Shown here in pieces: positions 21,439 to 32,526 of a stretch of DNA of 64,000 nt. This stretch comes from Dipteris shenzhenensis (lineage: Eukaryota > Polypodiophyta > Polypodiopsida > Gleicheniales). Position 1 is the stretch's first letter, and each line of letters starts with the position of its first letter. Under the pieces are notes generated by a model that saw nothing but the letters and a program-made list of their open reading frames with translations, ran no database searches and was not told the origin of the DNA. Location: NCBI GenBank assembly GCA_047967505.1, contig CM106538.1; one strand, given 5' to 3'. The position numbers and the translations under genes are program-made.

Positions 21439-22283
21439 GTGGACCTTACAAGACAAATCCCAAGTATGGCACTTGTCTATAAAGAACTAGAGAAACTACT
21501 GGAGGCTAGTTTCATTTATGAGATCAAGCATACCGATTGGGTGTCACCAATTGTGATTGTTCCTAAGAAAAATAAGAAGCTCAGAATATGTGTGAATCTC
21601 AAGAACATCAATGCAGCAACAATCAGAGATCATTATCCCCTACCATTGACTGAAACAGTTTTAGAAAGGGTAGCAGGATTTGAAGTGTATAGCTTCTTGG
21701 ATGGGTTCAGCGGGTACAACCAAGTACAAATTGCACCTCAAGATCAGGCAAAGATAGCATTTGCCATAGAATGGGGCATTTTTGCATACAGAGTCATGCC
21801 ATTTGGCTTATGCAATGCCCCATCTACTTTTCAAAGGGTAATGTACACCACTTTCAAGGAATTTCTCAACAAGTTCCTACAAGTCTTCCTCGACAAGTTA
21901 TGCATACACTCAGGAAAAAAGGATCACTTGAAATTCCTTGAAGAAGTGCTTAAAAAATGCAGGGAGTATGGAATATCTTTGAATCCTCTAAAATGCCAAT
22001 TCTTGGTCACACATGGAGTAGTCTTGGGACACATAGTCTCTCGACATGGGATTGCAACTAACATGGAAAAAATAAAGATCATGGAACTCCCCCCCCCCCC
22101 CCCGCTAAATGCCAAGGGAATTCAAGTCTTCATGGGACATGCTGGATACTATAGAAGATTCATACTAAGGTATGCCATGATTGCAAGGCCCCTATACAGG
22201 CTCCTAGTCAACTTCATTTGGACAGACAAATGCGAACAAGCATTCGAAACCCTCAAGTGGAGATTGATCATAGCCTTGTTCTA
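21439..22283 (+). pseudogene. Element X reverse transcriptase
   Basis: This 281-codon frame carries the RT fingers, palm and thumb. Motifs in order: SFIYEIKHTDWVSPIVIVPK (fingers), LRICVNLKNINAATIRDHYP, SFLDGFSGYNQVQIA (first catalytic Asp), FGLCNAPSTFQRVM, and then FLDKLCIHS, where gypsy enzymes have F(L/M)DD. One catalytic aspartate is therefore Lys, and this copy should be polymerase-dead. YGISLNPLKCQFL and FMGHAGYYRRFI follow. A run of about 13 C at 22088-22101 encodes a poly-Pro insertion. Confidence 0.9.
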
Positions 22284-22740
22284 ATAGCACCAAATTGGGA
22301 CATAGACTTTCATGTACATACTGATGGTTCTAATTATGCAGTAGGGAGTGTGTTATGTCAACCTAGTAAAACACAACAAACCCTACCCATTATACTTTGC
22401 AAGTAGATCGCTAAATAGTGTGGAGGTAAATTACACCACAACAAAAAGAGAAGCCTTGGCAATGATCTACAATGTGAAGAAATTTCGACACTATCTATTG
22501 GCTACTGATTTTATCTTCTACACAAATCATCAAGCCTTATTATATCTTGTGAATCGGCCACGTACCATAGGCTAAATCACTCAATGGCTTCTACTGCTAC
22601 AAGAATTCAGTTTCAAAATCGTGGTAAGAAAAGGAACTCAACATTTCATTGCCAATCACATGTCACAATTGAGGACAGGAGAAGAACCGAAAGGAATAGA
22701 AGATGACCTACCAGATGCCCCATTATTTCAAATTGGTGTG
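22284..22740 (+). pseudogene. Element X RNase H
   Basis: RNase H degrades the RNA strand of the cDNA hybrid. APNWDIDFHVHTDGSNYAVG keeps the first catalytic Asp (HTDGS). NSVEVNYTTTKREALAMIY has the catalytic Glu. TDFIFYTNHQALLYLV has Asn where gypsy enzymes usually have Asp (TDH). FKIVVRKGTQHFIANHMS is the C-terminal block, again with Asn for Asp. Frame changes near 22350 and a TAA near 22575 break it. Confidence 0.85.
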
Positions 22741-22760
22741 CAGACATCATTGGGTATTGA

Positions 22761-23530
22761 ATGGCAGGAAGACCACATCCTAAAATGAAAGCAATGGATG
22801 CTAGGAAACTAATTCTAAAAGCTGCACCCTATCAACTCATTGCAGGAAAACTATACAAGATGGGCAAGGACCAGGTTTTAAGGAGATGTGTGATGCCACA
22901 TGATATCAAGCCAATCCTCAGTGAAGCACATGAAGGCATTGCAAGTGGATATTTCCAAGGGGAAGCAATAGCAAGAAAAGTCCTTCTCACAGGATACTAG
23001 TGGCCAACACTTTGGTCAGCAAATGCCTATGAATATGTCAAAAGTTGTGATGTATGCCAACAAACTTCTAAACCACAACACAAAGAATTCAATCCCCTAA
23101 CAACCATCATTGCACAAAAACCCTTTGAAAAATGGGGGATTGATTTTGTGGGTCCCATCCATCCAATAGCAAAAGGAACACAGGCACGCTACATCATTGC
23201 AGCCACAGATTACTTTACTAAGTGGGATGAAGCTAAAGCCGTTAGAAAGGTAGATGCCAAAAGGACAGCAAGGTTCTTGTACGATGAGAATGTGATCACC
23301 CGATTTGGATGTCCCATTGAAATTGTGTTAGATAGAGGTACACATTTTGTCAATGAGGTCATCCAAGAACTCTTGTCTGGCTTTATGGTGATCCATAGAA
23401 AGAGCACACCTTACTACCCCCATGGGAATGGACAAGCCGAATCCACCAACAAAATTCTATGTATTGTCCTCACCAAGGTAGTAGAACCAAAGCATTCTAA
23501 TTGGGCAGAGAAACTAAATGCAACCTTATG
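22761..23530 (+). pseudogene. Element X integrase, N-terminal and core domains
   Basis: The HHCC finger reads AHEGIASGYFQGEA...CDVCQ, with the second His replaced by Tyr. The RNase H-fold core keeps all three catalytic acids: WGIDFVGP (Asp), IVLDRGTHF (Asp) and GNGQAESTNK (Glu). A TAG near 22999 separates finger and core. Similarity to other gypsy integrases ends abruptly after KLNATLW at about 23528. The C-terminal GPY/F-type domain is missing, in contrast with Gypsy-1, which has one at 25520-25745. Confidence 0.85.
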
Positions 23531-23640
23531 GGTGAGGATGGGAACTCTCAGGAATTTCAATGAGTATCCGCTAAGCACAAATCACTCCAAACATCAGCAT
23601 GAAATTGGAGCCATAGCCTGCTTGGCATAGACCAAAGCTG

Positions 23641-24257
23641 CTCAATGAAAAGTACCTCCTTGAATACATGCAATCTCCATCTTCCTTTCGCATGCATCCC
23701 ACATTTGATGCAGTGCTGCGTTGCGACTGGTGGGATGCCAATCATCATGATCCAGATAATGCAAATGCTCCTCACAATTGGCCGTTAATCAATGGAAACC
23801 CTAAAATGAAATGGACAAGCTAGGAAACACTCATCAGAGCCTTGGACAGACACCATCAATTATGCAAAGCAGTTATGACAAAACACTCAAGAAAAGTGCA
23901 AGATACATTGAAGCCTTAGCAGTCAAAGGTGTCCCTCACCATTGACGACCATTTGCCCAACCTCAGCTTCAATCCAAATCAACAGATAGATGCTCAAACA
24001 ATAAGGCGCCTCTTTTAAAGGGCCATATCTCTTCAAGGGCATTATGTGTGTTTGTTTGAAGAAATGATTGACACTGGCTTCGTAAAAACTGAGCAAGCAA
24101 TCTACAATGTTCGTGGATTACAAGGAAAAGATCGACAAGAAGCTCACTCCATCTATCACTGCCACCATCTTTACCATACTCATTGGGTAAAGAAAACCGC
24201 ATCACAACATTGTCGCAGACCCAACCATAACCCGAGGATGGGTAATCAAGTCGGTCT
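23641..24257 (+). pseudogene. Extra reading frame between integrase and 3' LTR (ORF3)
   Basis: About 205 codons stay in one frame with only three stops (two TAG, one TAA). Recognisable stretches are HPTFDAVLRCDWWDANHHD, RALDRHHQLCKAVMTKHSRK, SLTIDDHLPNLSFNPNQQID and LFEEMIDTGFVKTEQAIYNV. The composition is protein-like, not random. I do not recognise the family. It could be an element-specific third gene or captured sequence that replaced the integrase C-terminus. It abuts the purine tract of the 3' LTR. Confidence 0.45.
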
Positions 24258-24265
24258 AGGGGAGT
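24258..24265 (+). promoter_or_regulatory. Polypurine tract of Element X
   Basis: AGGGGAGT lies directly before the TG of the 3' LTR, the site where plus-strand DNA synthesis is primed. Confidence 0.7.
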
Positions 24266-25471
24266 TGTTAACCCTGTGGCAACAAGGGCCAGAAGTGCAG
24301 TCAATGACAATAACTATGAGAGCATTGTGTGTGTAGAGTAGCAGCAAAGCTCCGCTTGTAATATCTTGAGCCTGAAAGATGGTATGATAAATCTTAAAGG
24401 ATGAGGATAGCAAAAATCCTCTCTAGAAAAGATCCAATCATACTTGCAAAATCAGGATCTAGAGAGAGACTAAATCTAGAGAGAGAAAGACTAAAAGCCT
24501 ACACTTTTGGAGGTCCCCCCACTTTGTGTAGGGACCCAAAAGGTCCCCCCACTTTGTGTAGAGACCCTATCCAAAAGGTCTCTTACAAAAAAATACCCAC
24601 CACAGAGGTACCTACAGATTGTGTAGAGACCAACATGTATAAATATCTCTCAATGGAACGAAGCTCCCACTCTTTGGAATTTAGTGTTCAAGCTCACTAT
24701 TGTGTTCATGCGATTGATCTCCATTGCATCCATGCTCTCTTACACTATCGTGTTCTAGCATGCCCTTATCCTTGCACTCTGTACCCTTGAACTCACTCCT
24801 CCTCCTCCTTCCTCCCTCTTCCTCCCTCCTCCTCCTCCTCCTCCCTCATCCTTCTTCTCCATCTCCTCCTCCTCCCTCCTCCTCCTCCTCCTCCTTCCTC
24901 CTTCCTCCTCCTCCTCCCATCTCCTTCTCCTTCCTCCTCCTTCTCCCTCCTCCTCCTCCTCCTTCCTCCTCCTCCTCCTTCAATCTCCTTCTCCTTCCTC
25001 CTCCTTCCTCCTTTTTCCTCCTCCTCCTCCCTTCTCCTCCCTTCTCCTCCTCCTCCCTCCTCCTTCTCCTCCTCCCTCCCTCCTCCTCAACCCTTACCCC
25101 TCGAATCTACAAAGGAGACTAGCTCTCCACTCCTCAACCCTACATTCCTCCTAAACCCTACAACCCCCTCTAAACCCTGGAACTCCTAGTTTACTCTCTC
25201 AACCCTGTCCTCCTTTCTAACCCTAAAATCCCCTTCTAAACCCTTGAACTCCTGTGGAGGCAAAAGCCTCCATCAATCGTTATAATCAATCCCTCTTTCT
25301 CATTCACACGTGCATGAGATCTGCTTTCCACACTTTAGCCTATACCTCTCATTAGAACACGACCTGAGGACCTATGCTACACTTGTGAACTCCTATGCTA
25401 CAATGAGCAATGACATGACTGTAGGTGACCAACACCCTCGGAACTTGCATTTGGGCAAAACAGAGACAACA
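24266..25471 (+). repeat. Element X 3' LTR (1206 bp)
   Basis: It starts TGTTAACCCTGTGG and ends GACAACA; collinear with 13439-14763. Only two 30-bp units remain (24515-24574). About 44 bp near 24356-24400 (TTGTAATATCTTGAGCC...) are absent from the 5' LTR. A TATAAATA box lies at 24638-24645 and a CTC-rich tract at about 24800-25088. Confidence 0.9.
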
Positions 25472-25476
25472 GATAG
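25472..25476. repeat. Target-site duplication GATAG, right
   Basis: Exact copy of 13434-13438, directly after the 3' LTR. Confidence 0.9.
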
Positions 25477-25745
25477 TAAAAAAATGGACTAAGGAAGACA
25501 TGGTCTGATAGGAAATTCAAGGATAAGGAAATTACTAAATGCAACCTTGTCTTGCTCTACAATGCCAAAGTCTACAAGGTCAAATTAAAGTATCAAGGCC
25601 AAGGACTTTATAAAGTCAAGAAGATCAACCCCATTGGCACCGTGCTCCTAGAAAGTTTGGATGGAGTACAATTTAGCTCGATGATCAATGGCAATAGACT
25701 TGAGTGCTACTACGAGAATTTGCAACTCATCCATGATAAGTCATA
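25477..25745 (+). pseudogene. Gypsy-1 integrase C-terminal (GPY/F-like) domain
   Basis: DRKFKDKEITKCNLVLLYNA followed by GQGLYKVKKINPIGTVLLES and FSSMINGNRLECYYENL matches the SH3-like GPY/F module that ends gypsy integrases. The frame from 25552 to 25746 is open and ends with a TAA. It belongs to the same gene as 12660-13438, from which it is separated by Element X. Confidence 0.8.
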
Positions 25746-27599
25746 AGCCAACATCCACAAAACCAAAAATTTGGGAATCCCAAATCTTCCCTAGTTTAGC
25801 ACTAGATTCTTATACACACACTCATTGGCACATGTACATTTTTGCACATATAGGTAGACCTAATCTATTTCAACCTGGGGCATAGAGGTGGTCCTAGCTG
25901 CCTAGCAAATAAGCATATAGATAGTTTGTCTTGCCTAGTTGTTAGGTCACATGCACTCATACGATTTTGCATAGGCACATGGCAATTCTTTAAGGGTTGA
26001 AAGTATACATTGGTCAAAGTTCTTTGATCCTCCGTTGGCTTTACAAGAACCTAGACATTCCTACTTCATTAGTTTCAAAGGGATCGGCTCTATGGGTGCA
26101 CATGCAATTCATGATGATGGTACCATCATATCTTTTCCTTTGGCTGCCACCATGAAATATGGCTTAGGAATGCATTATCGCCCTCTGTGGCTCACCATTT
26201 TTTGCATGCTTCGGCCTTTTCTACCATTACCTCTACTTGAGCTTCAGGAGGATAGGCTTGAAGATTGAACTCTTCACTATAGCAATTATCTACTCCTTGA
26301 TCCATGCACAATTGGTTTTTTGCAAGTAATTAGGTTGGAGTGCTCAAATCTTTGTGCTAATCTTACCTCTTACTATGTCAAGGAAGGTAAATCAGCTTCC
26401 ATTTACTCTTTTTACATTTTCGTGGACCTGGTATCCCTACTCAAGCTATGTGACACAATGGTTGTCCTTAGCTTTCCTATTGATTTCCTGAGCTTCAACC
26501 ACCACACTACTCAAATTAGTACTCACACTCATCGTGTACTAGTCTATTCTTATAAATCATTACTCTTTCCCCAAAAATAGGGGTTCAAGTATAGGATTCT
26601 TATCCCACACTATTTGATTTAATCAGTTTGTGTAATACTACTAATCGCTTACACCATAGTGCAACTAGGGGTCCAATTAATAAAATATTCAAGTCTAATT
26701 TAATCAATTTAGACTTAACCGAGTTGTATGATAATATATTCAATATATTCGTATAATATTAAGCCTCTTGTATATGCCATGGATGATGGTATTTTGTTAT
26801 GTATCTTTGTGCTTTCTCCTCAATGTCATCACCTTTGAGTAATACCATTCTAGCCTCTATTTAGTGAGAATCTCAAGGGATATACAATGACCCCTTATTG
26901 ATAGATCTAGAGGGGTGTAAAAACATGCCTCCAAAAAACCCATACCATTCAATGTGGGATTTATCATGCTTTAAACTAGAACATAGGTTGTTAACTTGGT
27001 AAAATACCATCTATATTAGTAACACTTTAGGCTCCTCCATACTCGTTTTAAAAAATGTGAGCTATAAAAGTTCAAGTATCCCATATCTCTTTTTCATTCT
27101 ATTTCATTACACTCTTAACAAATACAAAGTGAAAAATTATCTAATAATTCTTTGACAAGGTCAATCTTAAATGAATCATGTGGAAAGCTTGTCTCTCCAT
27201 CTCATAGTAAACTAAGCCCATAATATTAAGGACTTTCTTTATATTATTTAACTGCTAGCATAGCTAAGGGGCTAACCACAAAAGATTCCCCCCACTATCT
27301 CCTATGATTTAATTGCTAGCATAGTTAAGGGACCAACCACATAAGATTTGCCCCTCTATCTCATACTATTTCCATTGTAATATTCATGTATTGGGGGGAT
27401 ATCGTTTATCCCTTTTGTCTATACAGCATCCAAGGGACCTAATGGGAAGCATGTCTATCCATCACATAATAGACTAAGCCCATAGTATTCATAAGGTGGC
27501 ACATTGATTCATGCATTATTTTTTCATAAAATAAATGGGCCTACTAATAAATGTGTCTATGTGTGTTGTACAAAGCTTATGATCATATAATCAAACTCT
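25746..27599. other. Non-genic DNA; possible 3' part of Gypsy-1
   Basis: No protein family recognised. Short open frames at 26035-26268 and 26320-26580 look like chance. A near-palindrome lies at about 26691-26718 (AAGTCTAATTT...). An about 62-bp tandem duplication with GCTAGCATAG lies at 27249-27370. A Gypsy-1 3' LTR may be here but could not be recognised without its partner. Confidence 0.4.
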
Positions 27600-28545
27600 T
27601 ATTTGCTTTTTGAGACTAAGGATATGGCCTAGAAGGCCCTTCACCATGCCCTCTAGACTATCAAGCATCAACCTCTGTATTTAGAGTTTCGGTCTCAAGA
27701 TTTCAATTCTAACAAGCCTAGATCTACTTTTGTTCCTGTATGGGTAGAACTCCCTAACCTTCCTTTCTCTCTGGTAAACCAAGCTCCTAACCTCTGTAGA
27801 AGCTTAGGTCAAGTCATTGATGTAGAGAAGGAAAATTTTATTAATCCTAGAGGTCACCCCCAAGTCTGTGTCAGGTCAGACGTTGCTGAGGAAATCCCAA
27901 ACACGTTGGTAATTGTAAACAAAAATGGGAGAGTCTTTATGGAACAACCTCTAGTTTATAAGAACCTTCCCAATTCCTATTTTTTGTGTGGATTGTCATC
28001 TCACACAATTAAAAGTTTCCCTCTAAAGAGGAATAGATCTAAACAAACTCAGGAACCAGCTTAGGCCAACCACCCTGCCAAGCCCAAGTGGACTATCAAA
28101 GGCAGATAGAAAAATCAAGCTCTTGAGAAGAGTGCAGAGGTAGGGACAAATAAGGGGTTAGTCAAGGAGCTAGAGTAATAGCAGATTCCTGAGGTTCAAC
28201 AAGAGAAAGATAGAGTCACTTTTCCACTGGCCACAAACAATGCATTTGAGGCACTCATAGACTAGGAAACTAAGCAATGGATACATGATGCCAAAATGGA
28301 AGAGGCTGAAATTAAGCATGGCTGGTCCAAGGAGTTTGAAGAGGATGTCAACCAACTGGATGCTAGTATGAGTGAATCTAAGGTTGAGGAATCTGAGGAA
28401 GAACTTCCTCTTGCCCAAAAATAGGAAAAAACTTTTGAAGCCCCTGTCAAACCTCAAGCCATTGCTCAGAATAAGAGAAGGATCTCTCAAGTCAAAGGCC
28501 AGAGTTCCCCACCCAAAAGCCCTACCCCCAAGGCAAAAAAGGGCA
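27600..28545 (+). pseudogene. LINE ORF1 (DUF4283-type nucleic-acid-binding protein), fragment
   Basis: ORF1 proteins of plant L1-type LINEs bind element RNA. The reading includes FVPVWVELPNLPFSLVNQAP (the DUF4283 core), then TLVIVNKNGRVFMEQPLVYK and a degenerate zinc knuckle (FLCGLSSHTIKSFPL, last Cys replaced by Phe). VTFPLATNNAFEALID, WSKEFEEDVNQLDASMSES and a Lys/Pro-rich tail follow. The same protein is encoded on the - strand at 55050-55984. About six in-frame stops occur. The fragment stops at about 28545, where Helitron-like helicase coding begins without the LINE ORF2. Confidence 0.75.
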
Positions 28546-28554
28546 TTGGACGTT

Positions 28555-30235
28555 TAATAAATTCAAGGATCCAAACAATTATTATAGGGAACAATTACTC
28601 CTATTTTACCCATTCAAAGAGGATGAGAACCAAGAATTGTTAGTACATGGAGCTGGCAAATAGCTTTCTATGTAAGACTAGCAACTATAGAAGAAAATAG
28701 GAAGAAATATAACAATCAATATAATGAAAATATTGAAGAAGAAAACTTCTTTAATGATATAACACAAAATGAAGATAATAACATAAATGCCTCCAACGAG
28801 AAAAATGATAGTAATAAAGAATAGTAAGACATTGGATTGGACATGCCTAAATTATAAAAACAAACAAGAATAAATCATTTCGTTATAAGCATAAAACAAC
28901 AAACATTGTTAGACAACAATGAATACTTCCAAAGGTTGCATTCCTTGAACAAAGATCAAAGAGGCCTGTTTGACGATGTAATGATAGGAAAAAGGCCACC
29001 CCCAAGATTAAATTAAATTTATTCCTCACAAGAGGGGTTGGAACTAGGAGAACTTACTTGCTCCTTCTACTGGTGCAAGGACTATTGTGCTATTACAACC
29101 AAAACACTCCAAACATTAACCATGACTTGCCAAAACTTTTCATGCTAGCATATACAAGGAAAGCATCACGCAAAATCAATGGGAACACTATACACTCTAC
29201 TTTGCACTTGCCAATACATACAAAGAACCTTACATCCCTTCTAAGAGAAAAACTAGACACACTTTCGTCTCTATACGAACAAGTCCAACTCATCGTTTGT
29301 TATGAGATCTCATTAGTATACAAAAGAACTATGGACTTTGTCGATCTTGAATGAGAACATTAAAACACAATCACACCAATTACTTTGGCGATGTCGATGT
29401 CATCACTTGTGGTGATTTTTTACCAAGTGAAGCCTGTTAAAGACTCTTGGATTTTCAAGAGGAATGAAGACGACCTATAATGCATAGCAAACACATACTC
29501 GCACACAAAACTGCAATGTTACGAGCTTAAAAATACTATGAGACAAAGTAGCAACACTTTTATAAATGCTTTCAGAAATTGTACACACACAAGCACAACA
29601 TTAACCAAAAGTGCTTTTGCCCAGTACCAACAGATCACACCTTTCCACACCTATACTACACCAACTCTAAAACAAATAAACATAATAAGAAAGTATTGGA
29701 AATATGTACAGGTAAAAAGCACATTTTCAGAGTGATTGATCACTTCTCTGAGATGACATGCATCAAAACCAAACTAGTGGAGGATGCTAAAGTTACAAAC
29801 GGACTGCATACAATTATCAAAATTAAAGAATGGATGTTAGTTGAACTAAGTTTTGGTAATATCAATCAACAAGATGGCCTAGTAAATAAAATAGATGGGA
29901 TATTCATGACATCATCCGCTTATATGGGCAAAGAAATTGTTTGGATATTATTTCCTCAACAAGACATTGGAATGCGAACAAGAAACGAAAACAAACAAGT
30001 CAATAACACATGTATACAACCACAGTGGACACCAATATTTAGAGTCACAAAAGAAGTACAAATAGGTCCATAGAAAACAAGCATCCTCACACATGAACAA
30101 TTTCCCATCCTTACATGCAAACAATCTCCCATTCAACCAACAGTAGCACGACCAATCCATAGAGCTCAAGGATTAACATTGGAAAAACTTGCTTTCTCCC
30201 TAAAAGGAGTACGGCTTGGCATATACATCGTTATC
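28555..30235 (+). pseudogene. Helitron/Helentron-type Pif1-like helicase, 5'-truncated
   Basis: Helitron helicases unwind DNA during rolling-circle transposition. The order is as in RepHel proteins: NNYYREQLLLFYPFKEDENQ, then ATIEENRKKYNNQ, then the helicase entry HSLNKDQRGLFDDVM (about 28940). The Walker A region reads RGVGTRRTYLLLLLVQG (29020-29085; the key Lys is lost). AYTRKASRKINGNTIHS and LIVCYEISLVYKRTM (Walker B Asp replaced by Tyr) follow. CGDF is followed by a one-base insertion near 29410. The end block IHRAQGLTLEKLAFSL (about 30155-30205) is the Pif1 'HRAQG' motif. The Rep (HUH) part is missing, apparently replaced at the left by LINE ORF1. It is inactive. Confidence 0.8.
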
Positions 30236-30424
30236 TAGAGTATAAGAAATTGAAAATTTATACTTGGTCGAACAAATTTATACGTGGTCGAGAACCACAG
30301 CAATTTAATAACTTCAATGTAGACAACGACGTGAAAAAGGAAGCTGACCATCTCACTCAACATGTGTCTTGGACAACAATATTGCAAACACACTTGCAAG
30401 ATAAAGCCACTGGCACAATACTCA

Positions 30425-30901
30425 TTAATCTTTGAACACAAGATCCCTTCCAAAAGATATAAAGGCAACAATCCATCTAATGAATTTGGATGTCACTTGT
30501 TTGCAAGAGACAAGAACAAAACTTCGAAGCACATTCATCACTTCGAAAATTCCACACAAACACAAATTACTCGCACTCACAATCCTGCAAAGTTTATCAG
30601 TTTTACCGAGGTTGAAATATACACTGAGAAAGGGATATTAATTACCAGCATCAATGTACACACAACAACCAATGAATATACCATCGTCAACATGTATAGA
30701 CCACCATCTGCAAAACAACACTTCTTCATTTCCTACCTTGACGAAATACTAGCCAAGAAAACAAACAAACTATCTCAAATCATTTTGCTAGGAGATTTCA
30801 ACATTTACATGTTGCAATAGATGCCACAGGCAACAAACCTACAAAATATGATGCACTACTTTAACTTGAAATCGCAATTCAATGAACCAACAACTATTTA
30901 T
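30425..30901 (+). pseudogene. Endonuclease (EEP fold) following the helicase, part 1
   Basis: Downstream of the helicase, on the same strand, come LDVTCLQETRTKL (catalytic Glu motif), FTEVEIYTEKGILITSINVH, VNMYRPPSAKQHFFISYLDE and IILLGDFNIYM (the LGDFN motif of endonuclease/exonuclease/phosphatase folds). This is the apurinic-like endonuclease type found at the C-terminus of Helentron RepHel proteins and in non-LTR retrotransposons. Its position right after the helicase, with no LINE reverse transcriptase behind it, favours the Helentron reading. The frame stops at the copia insertion (30902) and resumes at 36814. Confidence 0.7.
30897..30901. repeat. Target-site duplication TTTAT, left
   Basis: TTTAT precedes the copia 5' LTR and is repeated at 36814-36818 after the 3' LTR. 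Confidence 0.85.
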
Positions 30902-31072
30902 CGTGGGGGTTAAAGGTCACTGTGCCTTTACCCCGGTTATGTACAATACTCAAACACATATATAAATGAATGAAAAAGAAGATTAGGGTGGTCCTGTACC
31001 CACCAAAACTTGTGTGGCTCTCTGTTTCTCTCTCTCCCTCTTCCGTTCTTGCTTCCGTTGAGAGCACTCTCA
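30902..31072 (+). repeat. Copia 5' LTR (171 bp)
   Basis: It starts CGTGGGGGTTAAAGG (the 3' LTR has TGTGGGGG, so the terminal TG is mutated here) and ends CACTCTCA. A TATATAAAT box lies at 30959-30967. A 14-bp insertion (AAAAAGAAGATTAG) relative to the 3' LTR lies at about 30974. Confidence 0.9.
30959..30967 (+). promoter_or_regulatory. TATA box in the copia 5' LTR
   Basis: TATATAAAT, identical in the 3' LTR. It would drive element transcription from the middle of the short LTR. Confidence 0.6.
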
Positions 31073-31074
31073 AC

Positions 31075-31086
31075 TGGTATCAGAGC
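31075..31086 (+). promoter_or_regulatory. Copia primer-binding site
   Basis: TGGTATCAGAGC, complementary to the 3' end of plant initiator Met-tRNA, two bases after the 5' LTR. Confidence 0.95.
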
Positions 31087-32526
31087 CCGGGTGATCTAGC
31101 TGAGCGTACGTGAATGCTTGGAGGCTCGGCAGCTTTGTGGGAGGAAGGAGAAGCTTTGTGGGAAGCTTTGTGGGTGACTTTACTTGCATCCGAGTGTGTA
31201 GAGACCTTGGAGGAACCTTTGGAAAAGTCACTTTGGCTTTGCGAAGTGGTTTTGAGAGCCTGTTAAGTATTTTCAAAGAAAAAGTCGTTTTTTGAGCTTT
31301 TTCCTATTCCGTTCGATGACAGAGACTCCGTATTAACTTGTAGAGGCAACTATTGCTTGCTTTTGGTATCCACTTCACTTCAGGAGCTTGAAAACACCTT
31401 CATTCTTGAATCTGGGATCATTTCATTGGATTTCTGACTCACTGTGTCAGTTTTTGCGTTTTTTTGCCTGGGTGTTGGAACTCAAGTTTAGAGCAACCAT
31501 TTGCAGATCTGTCAGTTCTGGTGGACTCAGGAGGTCCTAAAACTTCTATGTTGCTCATCATTTGCACTCCGGTGGAGTTTACAAATAACTCTGTTTCCAA
31601 AAGCGTTTTTCAGTCCGTGTGTTGGACCCAGTGATTGAGACCACAGTTTCCAAAACCGTCTATCCCATTGCGTTTCGGACGCCCAAAAACCCCTACCTGT
31701 CAGTTTTTACGTGATTCGGTGGAGGATTTTTAGAGTTATAGATCTCTGTGTATTCGATTTCGTCTCTCTGTTATGCATTTTTCATTCTATGGTTTTGAAA
31801 CCTTAGATTTATGCCACATGGCAGTGGATAAGTGTTGACTCCCATTTCTCACTCATCAGTTGGGATTTTGGAGTTCCCGCAGAAGAGAGATATTTGCAGA
31901 TTTTCTTGCTGAGTCCAATTATGCAATGGCGCCCATGTTTTGAGGCATCTCAGGTTCTATTTTCAGTAGCGGTCATTACCGTGGGACTATTATTTCTTGA
32001 GCATACCTTATGCATATCACTCTGATTGCAGTTTGAGCAGTGTGCACTCATTCGTGGTGTGCATTGGGTTGTAGTGGATGATTTATAGGCCATTTGGATG
32101 CATTGCGGTCCTTATTGGATGCACTGATAGGCCCAAATTGCCTTGTGGGATGCTATTTTTATGGACGCTTTGCACATGGATGCTATTTTATGCTGAGGGA
32201 CAGCTTTGACACATTGCAGGTGATGCACTGATAGTGCTATGCTCTCTTGGATGAGATATTATTAATGCATATGCCAGTGGACGGTGTTTATGCTTGAGTG
32301 TTTTGGCACGTATTGGCATTTTGGATTGCCATTGCAGTTGGCATTTTCTTTTGGGCCAGATTTGCTCATATGGATGCATAGTATATGCACATGAGTCAGA
32401 TGCTTTGAGACATGAGTTTTGGTGATATTTCACTCTATTGTGGCATACACATTTGGGTACACCTGATATTTGGTGTGATTCTCTCTTGTAGGCACTAGCA
32501 TTTGGGATTTTTGCTTCATTTGCATC
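31087..32526 (+). other. Copia 5' leader without a gene
   Basis: About 1.44 kb between primer site and gag start. It has no open frame of note on the sense strand; the - strand frame at 32188-32640 is a shadow. Long leaders are known in some copia lineages. Confidence 0.7.

Larger units (their letters stand above)
13439..25471 (+). mobile_element. Element X: LTR retrotransposon inserted in Gypsy-1
   Basis: Two LTRs starting TGTTAACCC and ending AACA lie at 13439-14763 and 24266-25471. The 5-bp direct duplication GATAG flanks them, and the purine tract AGGGGAGT abuts the 3' LTR. The gypsy order gag, protease, RT, RNase H, integrase is present from 17867 to about 23530, followed by an extra reading frame. 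The integration point lies in the Gypsy-1 integrase gene, whose frame continues on both sides, so Element X is the younger insertion. The coding regions carry stops and frameshifts, so the copy is not autonomous. No clear tRNA primer site was recognised after the 5' LTR. Confidence 0.85.

Noticed and set aside
25131-25250. Telomere-like CTAAACCCTA runs
   Set aside because: Irregular, broken by unrelated bases and shared by both LTRs, so part of the LTR.
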